NCBI GenBank assembly: GCA_949500635.1
Contig: CATAWQ010000034.1
Span: forward strand, 1-6,127
Direction: 5' to 3'
Length of the DNA: 6,127 nt
Origin: an uncultured Mycoplasmatota bacterium
Lineage (GTDB): Bacteria; Bacillota_I; Bacilli_A; Mycoplasmatales; Mycoplasmoidaceae
Positions 1 to 6,115 of this stretch are shown here, piece by piece; within the stretch, counting starts at the first letter, position 1; each line of letters begins with the position of its first letter. A program made the position numbers and the translations under genes. The notes beneath the pieces were generated by a model, which was not told the DNA's origin, searched no databases, and saw only the letters and a program-made list of their open reading frames with translations.

Positions 1-610
1 CTAAATGACCAGCTGTATTAATTCCAGTTAATACTATTTCCTTGTGAATTTTCGAAAGTTCTTTAATTTCATTTAAAATAATCTTGTGATCTAAAGAACG
101 TTTCCTACCTCTACTAAAAGGAATAATACAATAACTACACATATAGTTACATCCGTCTTGAATTTTCAAAAATGCACGAGTATTGTCAATAAAACTAATA
201 TTATTAAACTTTTCAAACCTAGTAATATTGCTAAAATTTTCTATTTTATTAATTAATTGGCCGTTATATTGTTTAATTAGATCTATTGTTTTATTCTTAT
301 ATTTATTACCAATAATAATAGCATTTTTAAAATCTTTGAAGTAATCAGGGTTTGTCTGACTAAAACAACCCATAATTACTAACAATATATTTTTGTTTTC
401 TCTTAATACTTTATTAATAAAGTATTTAGATTTACTATCAGCTTTATTAGTGACACTACAGGTATTAACTATACAAATATGAGCTTCTTTTATTTCATTA
501 GTTTTAATTGCACCAAGATTAATTAAATCAGTACTAATACAATTGGTTTCATATGTGTTAGCTCTACATCCTAAATTAATAGTGACAAATCTCTTATTTT
601 TTAACTGCAT
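1..610 (-). CDS. mtaB: tRNA (t6A37) methylthiotransferase MtaB, radical SAM, C-terminal part missing at window edge
   Basis: The first 203 residues are present; the rest lies beyond the left edge. MtaB adds a methylthio group to t6A at position 37 of ANN-decoding tRNAs, giving ms2t6A, using two 4Fe-4S clusters and S-adenosylmethionine. The N-terminal UPF0004-type domain carries the three expected cysteines: Cys15 (NLGCRAN), Cys51 (NTCSVTNKAD) and Cys82 (MGCFSQ). The radical SAM cluster motif CNYMCSYC follows (Cys154, Cys158, Cys161), then IIPFSRGR. The TNKAD context and the RGR after the SAM motif favour MtaB (YqeV-like) over MiaB. The radical SAM core is cut after about 50 residues and the expected TRAM domain is not visible. 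The ATG is fixed by a stop two codons upstream, and it overlaps the preceding membrane-protein gene by 17 bases. There is only a weak GGA upstream. It is the last visible gene of the pepD operon. Family assignment is confident; MtaB versus another methylthiotransferase is fairly sure. Confidence 0.9.
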   Translation of the reverse strand, partial: MQLKNKRFVTINLGCRANTYETNCISTDLINLGAIKTNEIKEAHICIVNTCSVTNKADSKSKYFINKVLRENKNILLVIMGCFSQTNPDYFKDFKNAIIIGNKYKNKTIDLIKQYNGQLINKIENFSNITRFEKFNNISFIDNTRAFLKIQDGCNYMCSYCIIPFSRGRKRSLDHKIILNEIKELSKIHKEIVLTGINTAGHL

Positions 611-1199
611 CTGTTAATCCAGAAGAAGCTTTCTCGCTTGTGGTGGCGGAATTAGTTTGTTTTGATTCTGCAATGTTTTTACCATGTTTTCTTAAATATA
701 TTGCAAGATCTATTTTATACTTTGCATAACGATACAAAGCAATACCAACTAAAGTAATTACACATAGAATTATTAATCCTACTACAAAAAATATTGTATT
801 ACTCATTATTGGGGTACTAATAGGGTAGCAAAATAAATAAAAAATAGCAAACAATATTCCAACAATAAACACAATTAAACTACCATAGTAGAATTTAAAA
901 AATTTTTTTGGAACATGAAACTTAATTAAATTAAAGTCCTTTGTATCATAATAAAAAAATAATACCAATAATGCCATAGCTATTAAGCTACAAATAAGAC
1001 TAGGGATGTAATAATTAGATTCACTAGTAATCTCTTTATTAATCATAATTCATGTTAAGGCAAATCCAAATAACAATAAAAAACAAAAACCTAATAAGAT
1101 ATGTCAAGTTCAATTTAATAAAAAAGAACTTTCATCTTTGTTTTTTTCAATTTGTGATTGTTTTTTATCAACTTTTGCTTTTTTTGTTAAATCAGACAT
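594..1199 (-). CDS. four-helix membrane protein of unknown function between nusB and mtaB
   Basis: This is a 201-residue protein that I do not recognise. It has a charged, lysine-rich N-terminus (residues 1-25), then four hydrophobic segments at about 30-52, 64-84, 104-125 and 134-158. A hydrophilic tail of about 40 residues follows, ending in a Ser/Thr-rich stretch (TNSATTSEKASS). Helices 1 and 2 are joined by a short polar loop, and the 85-103 loop is basic and aromatic. No catalytic motif, transporter signature or lipobox is visible. Three tryptophans near residues 30, 32 and 50 are encoded by TGA; under the standard code the gene would appear to start only at residue 52, losing the first helix. 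It begins 2 bases after the nusB stop and overlaps mtaB by 17 bases, so it is almost certainly co-transcribed and perhaps translationally coupled. No Shine-Dalgarno sequence is visible. Coding status is secure; function is unknown. Confidence 0.85.
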
Positions 1200-1201
1200 A
1201 C

Positions 1202-1588
1202 TTATTTAATTATTTTATCTAAAATTGCATTTATAAAATTTTTTTGATTTGGTTCACAATATTTGTTAGCGGTAATTAATGCTTGATCAATTATTACCTT
1301 TTTATCAATAATCAGCGCTTGTGATTCACTATAGGAAGCTATCAATATCGCTTGGGTAACTATAGAAATCCGTTCTCAAGTTCAGTTATTTTGTAACTTA
1401 CTTGAGATCAAATCAATAATATTTTGTTTGTTATTAGCATAATACTCAATAATTTTCATTTGATCAGCAGAAAAAGTAAATTGTTCAAATGCTTTTTTAA
1501 TAATATGCTTATTATTAATATCTGAAATTAATGTTGAATAAACATAATGAAATACTTCTACTCTTTTTTCTCACTGATTTTTAGGCAT
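1202..1588 (-). CDS. nusB: transcription antitermination factor NusB
   Basis: This is a 128-residue, all-helical NusB-family protein. NusB pairs with ribosomal protein S10 (NusE), binds boxA RNA and supports antitermination on rRNA operons. The N-terminal helix is short (WEKRVEVFHYVYS, residues 6-18). The diagnostic C-terminal half is clear: WERISIVTQAILIASYSE (71-88), then KKVIIDQALITANKYCEPNQKNFINAILDKI (97-127), matching the usual 'kVaINEAvelAkkfg...kFiNgvLdki' pattern. Length is close to the family norm of 130-145 residues. Trp6, Trp69 and Trp71 are all TGA codons, so the gene would fragment under the standard code. Arg73 is encoded by CGG, a codon unassigned in some mollicutes. The start ATG lies 1 base after the stop of the Asp23/Gls24-family gene, and the stop lies 2 bases before the membrane-protein gene. 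No Shine-Dalgarno sequence is seen. Confidence 0.9.
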
Positions 1589-1589
1589 A

Positions 1590-1874
1590 TTATTCAAAAA
1601 TAATAATTGAAAAAAAGTTAGTAATATTAAGAGAAGAACTAATTGCTTTTTTAAGACTTTTTTGTAATGAAGTGATATAGTTGCTGTAATTATTTAATGA
1701 ACCATCATTATTTAACATTACATAAAATATTAAAATGTTTTTTGTATCTTCAGCAAACTTTACTTCTTTAACAGAATATAAACTTAAAGAATTGACAATA
1801 CCTGTAATGGTATTTTCAATTACTTTTTTTGGAATTGTAATAGTTCCTAGTTTATTTTTAAATTCACAAGTCAT
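1590..1874 (-). CDS. Asp23/Gls24 family protein (YqhY-like)
   Basis: This is a 94-residue protein. The opening (LGTITIPKKVIENTITGIVNSL, residues 9-30) has the 'G.i.i...vi..ia..a' pattern of the Asp23/Gls24 family. It is followed by alternating strands (VKEVKF, NILIFYVMLN) and a helix (SNYITSLQKSLKKAISSSLNI), ending in FFSIIIFE like the family's closing 'v.v.v.'. It is shorter than typical members (about 110-140 residues), lacking the usual charged tail. In Firmicutes, Asp23/Gls24 proteins are linked to envelope stress, and the Bacillus homologue YqhY is encoded beside nusB and near efp, which is the order seen here. Its role in a wall-less cell is unknown. The ATG shares its A with the efp stop codon (TAATG overlap), and a stop lies two codons upstream, so the start is fixed. 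The family call rests on pattern and neighbourhood rather than on a catalytic motif. Confidence 0.8.
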   Translation of the reverse strand: MTCEFKNKLGTITIPKKVIENTITGIVNSLSLYSVKEVKFAEDTKNILIFYVMLNNDGSLNNYSNYITSLQKSLKKAISSSLNITNFFSIIIFE

Positions 1875-2443
1875 TATTTATTTTCTCGGCCTGAATATTC
1901 TCCGGTTAAAGTATTAATAATTACTTTATCACCTTTTTTAATAAACTGAGGAACTTGAATTTCATATCCCGATGAGATTCATGCTTTTTTTTGAACGGAT
2001 TGAACAGTATTACCTTGAACAGCTTCTTCAGCATCTGCAACTTCACAAACTACTTGATCTGGTAATTGAACACCTAATATTTCTTCACCATATTTCTGAA
2101 CACGAACTTCGGTATTTTCATTTAAGAAATTTTTTTCTCATTGCATTTTAGACTTAGGTATTTCTATTGTTTCATATGTTTCATTATCCATAAAAACAAA
2201 ATTATTTCCATCATCATATGAAAATGTCATCTTAGTTGTTTCAACATTAGCTTTTTCTAGTTTTTCTCCAGTTAAAACTTCAATAGTAATAGATCCTGTT
2301 CTTAAATTTTTGCATTTACACTTAACAATGCCTTCACGCATTGCGGTTTTATTAAAAGAGTTTTCTAAAACCATGTAAATGTTTCCGTTTCTTAAAAAAG
2401 TGTTACCACTTCTTAAATCTTTTGCATGATATATTTCTGCCAT
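1874..2443 (-). CDS. efp: elongation factor P
   Basis: This is a full-length 189-residue EF-P, which binds between the ribosomal P and E sites and relieves stalling at consecutive prolines. The N-terminal KOW-like domain (about 1-62) contains [21 protein letters not shown] and [11 protein letters not shown]. The central OB domain follows ([24 protein letters not shown], then [22 protein letters not shown]). The C-terminal OB domain includes [11 protein letters not shown] and [25 protein letters not shown]. Trp102 and the later Trp in KKAWISSG are TGA codons; the standard code would cut the protein to 101 residues, so it is not truncated. By hand alignment to the Bacillus tip VKPGKGSAF, the position of the modifiable lysine is Met35, with Lys32 three residues earlier. 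The start is 18 bases after the pepD stop, without a clear Shine-Dalgarno sequence. The stop overlaps the next gene by one base. Confidence 0.95.
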
Positions 2444-2461
2444 ATTAATTTATATATTTTA

Positions 2462-3934
2462 TTATATATTTTTAAGAGTTTCTAACAATACTTTATAAAT
2501 TAAACCTACACCTTTAATATTTACATGTTCTGTGTTAGAATGACAAGCAGTAATGTCTGGACCAATAGAAATCGCCTCCATTCCTGGATGCTTTTTAGTT
2601 AATACCCCTGTTTCCAAACCGCCTTCAGTTACACTAAAGGTTAAATTTTTGCCAAAAAACTTTTTAAAAATTTTTGAATATTTGGTTTGAATAACACTAT
2701 TACCAATTACGGGTGTCCATTCTGGATAATCATCAGTAATTTTATATGTTGTATTTGTTCCATAGAATGCTGAGATTAATTGACTTCTAATTCTTTTCTT
2801 GCACACTTCAAAAGCACTTCTTAATAAAAAGGTGTTACGAATAAACCCATCTTGTGTTGAAATAATACCTAAGTTACTTGAACCATTAGCAATCTTGTAA
2901 TTTTCATCTAATGAGTAAACTCCATTAAATGAACAGTTAATAGCATCAATAATGTTATTAGAATCCTTTAATGTTATTGGTAAATATTTTGGTTTAGTTA
3001 ATTTAATAGTCATAACAATATTAGATTCTCTTTGAAAGAATTCATTTTTAATTAATGCAAATATATCTTTCAAAATTTTTGTAGCAACCTTAACATCTTT
3101 TTTGTTTAATGCAATAGTTGCAATACATCCACTAGGAATTGCATTTGAAACTTGTCCAGCATTAATATCTACTAAAGCAATAACTGTTTTTTCTTGAATA
3201 AATTTCAATAGTGAAATAGTCATTTTAATTGCATTAATAATCTTTCATCTAATTTGATTTCCTGAGTGACCACCAGCACCATGATCTAAACCAATAGTTA
3301 GATAAGAGTCTAAATTATTATTTGCTTTCCTTGTAAACTTTGTAGTAAATTCAATTTGAGTACCACCATTACATCCTAAACAGCAAGTATTAGTTTCTTC
3401 ATTATCTAAATTAATTAAAAACTTAGATTTCAATGTTTTTGCAGGAAATTCTTTTGCGCCTTGCATGTTAGTTTCTTCATTAGTTGTAATTAATATTTCT
3501 AATGGACCATGCTTAATTTTTTTGTCAGTTGCAATTGCTAATGCATATGCAACACCAATACCATTATCTGCTCCTAATGTAGTATCATTTGCATATAAAA
3601 ATCCTTTTTTCTGAACTATCTCAATTGGATCCTTTTCAAAGTTGTGTTTAGATGAATATCCTTTAGATGGCACCATATCGCAATGAGCTTGTAAGCAAAC
3701 GCTAGGTTTTTTCTCATAACCTTTAGAAGCTTTAATTCTAGCCAACACTGTATAGTTAGAATACACAGTAATGGTTTCTGCTGCTGGTTTTAATACTGAT
3801 ATTAAATAATTAGAAATTTCTTTATTATGACCAGACGGATGAGGAATATTGCACAAATGAGCAAAATAAGTAAATACTGATTTCGGTTCTAATTTAGATG
3901 CCAAATTAAGGTTTTGTTTTTCAATACTATTCAT
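2462..3934 (-). CDS. pepD: aminoacyl-histidine dipeptidase PepD (M20C peptidase)
   Basis: This is a 490-residue cytosolic di-zinc dipeptidase, the usual length for PepD (about 480-490). The metal and catalytic residues of the M20 family are visible in order: His84 and Asp86 (LQAHCDMVP), the bridging Asp123 (LGADNGIG), Glu153/Glu154 (TTNEETNMQGA; catalytic base and zinc ligand), Asp177 (NLDNEE), and a C-terminal His465 (ITACHSNTEH). The lid (dimerisation) domain begins around GLDHGAGGHSG (216-225) and ends before the C-terminal part of the catalytic domain. Trp230, just after GGHSGNQIR, is a TGA codon. Under the standard code the gene would look like two adjacent pieces, so it is intact and not a pseudogene. 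The single other Trp is TGG. It is the first gene of the operon, with a candidate promoter close to the ATG and no Shine-Dalgarno sequence. It probably completes breakdown of imported peptides to amino acids, which fits an organism that depends on its host for them. Confidence 0.93.
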
Positions 3935-4063
3935 AATATGTTTATATTATATTATTTAAGAATAATTATGAATCACAAAGTGAACAGTAAATTTGCTAAA
4001 AATATAAAAATATAATGGTTTAATTGATATAAGGGATACAAATTATTTAATGTTATTAAATTA
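3935..4063. other. intergenic region between the lipoprotein gene and pepD
   Basis: These 129 bases hold no reading frame of note. The pepD-proximal third contains the candidate operon promoter. The lipoprotein-proximal end has an AT-only inverted repeat (4041-4065) without a following U run. The middle (about 3990-4040) is plain AT-rich sequence in which I see nothing else. No RNA gene or riboswitch fold is evident. Confidence 0.6.
3949..3978 (-). promoter_or_regulatory. candidate promoter of the pepD-efp-nusB-mtaB operon
   Basis: On the minus strand, TTGTGA (3973-3978) and TAATAT (3949-3954) are separated by 18 bases. An overlapping TATAAT (3946-3951) is a better -10 box but gives a 21-base spacer. 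Either choice puts the transcript start only about 5-10 bases before the pepD ATG, so the mRNA would be nearly leaderless, consistent with the missing Shine-Dalgarno sequence. A short inverted repeat, TCAC-AAA-GTGA (3973-3983), covers the -35. In such AT-rich DNA these boxes occur by chance, so this is a moderate call supported mainly by position. Confidence 0.35.
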
Positions 4064-5047
4064 TTAAGCTATGATTCAATTATCGAAAATATTATTTATA
4101 GTTTTGAGTCAATCTAATAATTCTTGCGAACTAGCAATTGATGTATTTAAAGATTTAACTTTTCCTTTAGATGAAATACCAAAAAATGCATATTGACTAA
4201 GATCAATAATATTACTATAGTTATCTGGCAAATTTCAAGCAATATAGTTTAATGATGAGCAACTATTAAAAGCAAATTCATCGATTAAAGTTAAATTAGT
4301 TGTTGGGAATATTACAGAAGTTAATGATGCACAACAATAAAAAGCTTGATAGCCAACACTTGTTACACTAGCAGGAATTTCTATATCTCCACATGCTAAA
4401 TTTCCTACTACAATAGATGAATCATTCCAAGAAGTTGTTCCGCTTTTTCCACGAATTACCACTTTACCTTTTGGTCCTAGTTGCTCAACATGATAATAGT
4501 CATTATCAATTTTTATATCTTTAATTGAAAAACAATCTGTAAAAGAATTTTGATAAATTGAAGATAAATTCATACAATTTGATAAATCAACAGAAGTTAA
4601 TCCTGAATTACTAAAGGCACTACTTCTAATTGTTGTTAAACCACTCGGGAAGCTTACAGAAGTTAATGATGAACAACCATCAAAAGCATTATTATTAATT
4701 ACTGAACAATTAGATCCATCAGCAAAAGTAAGTTTTGTAATAAATGCAGGAATGGTTGTCACATCTGTTGAAGCATTATAAAAAGCATTGTCAGCAATAC
4801 TTGTTACACTAGCAGGAATTTTCATAGTATCATATTGACTATATTTACTTGTATCAGCCAAAAATTCATCTGTAAAACCTGTTAAAATTGTAGAATCGTT
4901 TGGATCATACTTATAAACTTCATCTGGTAAAATGCTTGTTTTAGTAGAGGATGATCCACAAGCAGTTGTCATAAATGGAATTGATGTTGCAAACCCAATT
5001 CCAGACGTAACACACAAAACAGTTTTTAGTAATTTTTTATTTTTCAT
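4064..5047 (-). CDS. BspA-like leucine-rich-repeat surface lipoprotein
   Basis: This is a 327-residue lipoprotein. The signal peptide has a basic start (MKNKKLLK), a hydrophobic core and lipobox TTAC, giving lipid-modified Cys30 followed by a GSSS linker. Residues about 77-180 and 223-270 carry LRR_5 (Treponema/BspA-type) repeats: IPASVTSIADNAFY, NAFDGCSSLTSVSFPSGL, SAFSNSGLTSVDLSNC, NSFTDCFSIKDIKI, IPASVTSVGYQAFYCCASLTSVIF, FAFNSCSSLNYI. A non-repeat insert (about 181-222) separates the two blocks. A 57-residue tail, ending in QELLDWLKTINNIFDNWIIA, is not LRR. Three TGA tryptophans (271, 313, 324) lie in this tail; the standard code would end the protein at 270. The start at 5047 is chosen for its strong AGGAG seven bases upstream and the signal peptide. 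Any longer start would translate the A tract. Proteins of this type are displayed outside the membrane and often bind host molecules. Expression is probably phase-variable. The function is inferred from the family. Confidence 0.9.
4358..4380. repeat. 23-bp direct repeat, copy 1, inside the LRR lipoprotein gene
   Basis: This stretch is identical to 4799-4821, 441 bp away. Both copies encode the IPASVTS segment of an LRR_5 repeat (residues about 224-230 here). The identity extends through silent positions, unlike the other LRR units, which suggests recent duplication or conversion within the gene. Confidence 0.8.
4799..4821. repeat. 23-bp direct repeat, copy 2, inside the LRR lipoprotein gene
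   Basis: This is the exact partner of 4358-4380 and encodes IPASVTS at residues about 78-84. The 441-bp offset is a multiple of three, so recombination between the copies would remove or add 147 codons in frame. A second, shorter identity of 18 bp joins 4312-4329 and 4654-4671 (342 bp apart, also in frame). Confidence 0.8.
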
Positions 5048-5054
5048 ATTTTTT

Positions 5055-5059
5055 CTCCT
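5055..5059 (-). promoter_or_regulatory. strong Shine-Dalgarno (AGGAG) of the lipoprotein gene
   Basis: AGGAG on the minus strand, seven bases before the ATG at 5047, decides the start of the lipoprotein. It is the only convincing ribosome binding site in the window; the other seven genes lack one. Confidence 0.85.
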
Positions 5060-5068
5060 ATTTGTATA

Positions 5069-5101
5069 TTTATACTCTTTTTTTTTTTTTTTTTTTTGCA
5101 A
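5069..5101 (-). promoter_or_regulatory. lipoprotein promoter with A20 tract, probable phase-variation switch
   Basis: Reading the minus strand 5'->3', there is a candidate -35 TTGCAA (5096-5101), an uninterrupted run of 20 A (5078-5097), GAG, and then the -10 box TATAAA (5069-5074). Transcription would start near 5062, giving a leader of about 15 bases with AGGAG. The spacer between these boxes is 21 bases at the present tract length; loss of about four A would give the optimal 17. In M. hyorhinis vlp genes a poly(A) tract just upstream of the -10 box sets expression by changing its length. The layout here is the same. Which state the present length represents is unknown. Confidence 0.7.
5078..5097. 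repeat. homopolymer of 20 A (minus strand) / 20 T (plus strand)
   Basis: This is the longest uninterrupted homopolymer in the window; other A or T runs reach only about 8-9. It lies in the lipoprotein promoter, not in coding sequence. Tracts of this length are prone to slippage during replication, and also during sequencing, so the exact count may vary between cells or reads. Confidence 0.97.
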
Positions 5102-5108
5102 GAAACTT

Positions 5109-5148
5109 AAAAAAAATAATAAAAAATGTACTCAAATTGCTTTAATAC
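5109..5148 (-). terminator. probable intrinsic terminator downstream of the five-helix membrane protein gene
   Basis: On the minus strand GTATTAAAG and TTTGAGTAC (5128-5148) form a nine-pair stem with one mismatch, two G-U pairs and a CAA loop. A U-rich run (5109-5126: six T, ATTA, eight T) follows at once. The stem is weak, as is normal for this base composition, but stem, tract and position 35 bases after the stop agree. It would separate the membrane protein gene from the lipoprotein promoter. Confidence 0.45.
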
Positions 5149-5182
5149 TTGGTTTTAACTTAGCTAATAATTACTAAAATAA

Positions 5183-6100
5183 TTAAGCATTAACTACTAC
5201 TTTAGTTTTTTTATTTCTTTTAAACAATTTAATAATTAATAAAACAATTAGAATTAAAGTAAAAGAAATAGCAAAATAAATTAATGCATCTCTTCTATTC
5301 GTTTTTTTCTTTAGATTAGTAATTTCTTCATTATTAACAATTGCAAAATTATAAAAATTTTCAATTCTTGTGTATCTAATGTAGTTACCTAATAACATAC
5401 AAACTTGGATAATAAATGTAGCAATAACAACTGCTACACAACCTCAGAAGATTATTGCAAATGTATAGTTATTGTGTAAAGTAATTGGAGTAATTACATC
5501 ACCAAAAGATGTAGGATATAAAATATAGCATACAATGCATGTTACAAATAACGAGATTAACGAAATTGTGTATGACAATAAAGACATTCAATTAATATTA
5601 ATATATCCCACTTTTAGAGATTTATAAAGTTTAGATATATTAATAGAAATGACTTTCTCATCTTTAAAATTAACTGTTCTAGATTCTGATTTGAAGTTAA
5701 GGTACTTAACTAAATAAAAGATAAATAATCCAACAGCAAGGCCATACAATGGAATAATTGCTAAAATTGTTCAGTTATTTACAACAGGAGAAGTTATGAT
5801 GTTAGTGATCATTCAACAAGAACCAGCTGTAGCTAGTGTTAAAATTACAATTCAAGCTATTAAAGTAGCATAGCTATTGTTTAATTCTTTTTTATAAAAT
5901 ATTGGAAAATAAATTTTATAAGGGTTTTCTTTTTTATGTTTTTTTGAACTTAAAAATTGGTTGTTAATTGTATCATAACTAGTATTTTGTGTATTTAAAT
6001 GAATTTTTAGGGAATTCATTCTTGGTTCATAATTAAAATTTGATGCTGTGGTTTCATTCGAGCGATCGATATTGATATATTTTGTAACAAACTCTTCCAT
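5183..6100 (-). CDS. five-helix membrane protein of unknown function
   Basis: This is a 305-residue protein that I do not recognise. Residues 1-77 are hydrophilic and rich in Asn, Thr and Lys, probably a soluble N-terminal domain. Five hydrophobic segments follow at about 78-100, 110-133, 171-196, 213-237 and 272-293, with a short basic C-terminus (KRNKKTKVVVNA). The loop at 134-170 is polar and charged, and the stretch at 240-270 between helices 4 and 5 is polar. No signal peptide, lipobox, ATP-binding or transporter motif is seen. All five tryptophans are TGA (residues 83, 96, 110, 171 and 219). Under the standard code only two fragments at the ends would be apparent; they are in the same frame with no other stop between them, so this is one intact gene. 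A stop three codons upstream fixes the start. There is no Shine-Dalgarno sequence. A terminator follows, so it is probably separate from the lipoprotein gene. Confidence 0.85.
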
Positions 6101-6109
6101 AGTAATTTA

Positions 6110-6115
6110 TTTATA
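6110..6115 (-). promoter_or_regulatory. possible -10 box of the five-helix membrane protein gene
   Basis: TATAAA on the minus strand lies nine bases before the ATG at 6100. The -35 region would fall outside the window, so it cannot be checked, and the gene could instead be downstream in an operon starting beyond the right edge. Confidence 0.2.

Noticed and set aside
1735..1917. Plus-strand 60-residue reading frame
   Set aside because: It is antisense to the Asp23/Gls24 gene and the end of efp, both well supported, and has no ribosome binding site.
1874..2443. EF-P truncated to its N-terminal half at 2138
   Set aside because: The stop is TGA. Reading on in frame gives the full central and C-terminal OB domains, ending at the TAA at 1874.
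2462..3934. pepD read as two genes or a pseudogene broken after residue 229
   Set aside because: The only interruption is a TGA followed in the same frame by the rest of the protein. The M20 zinc ligands are spread over both parts, and other genes here also use TGA for Trp.
4041..4065. AT-only inverted repeat after the lipoprotein stop as a terminator
   Set aside because: The core stem is six A/T pairs with a mismatch in the extension, it partly overlaps the stop codon, and no U run follows on the minus strand. Such repeats are expected by chance in this DNA.
5048..5101. Longer lipoprotein N-terminus starting at a TTG at 5101
   Set aside because: It would translate the A20 tract and the SD sequence into a Lys-rich peptide in front of a normal signal peptide. 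The ATG at 5047 has AGGAG at proper spacing.
4932..5177. Plus-strand reading frame with a Phe run
   Set aside because: It is antisense to the lipoprotein start and promoter. Its composition comes from the T20 tract, and no start signal is seen.
5183..5398. Separate 71-residue single-helix protein
   Set aside because: The frame is open upstream to 6100 under code 4, and this is the C-terminal part of the 305-residue membrane protein.
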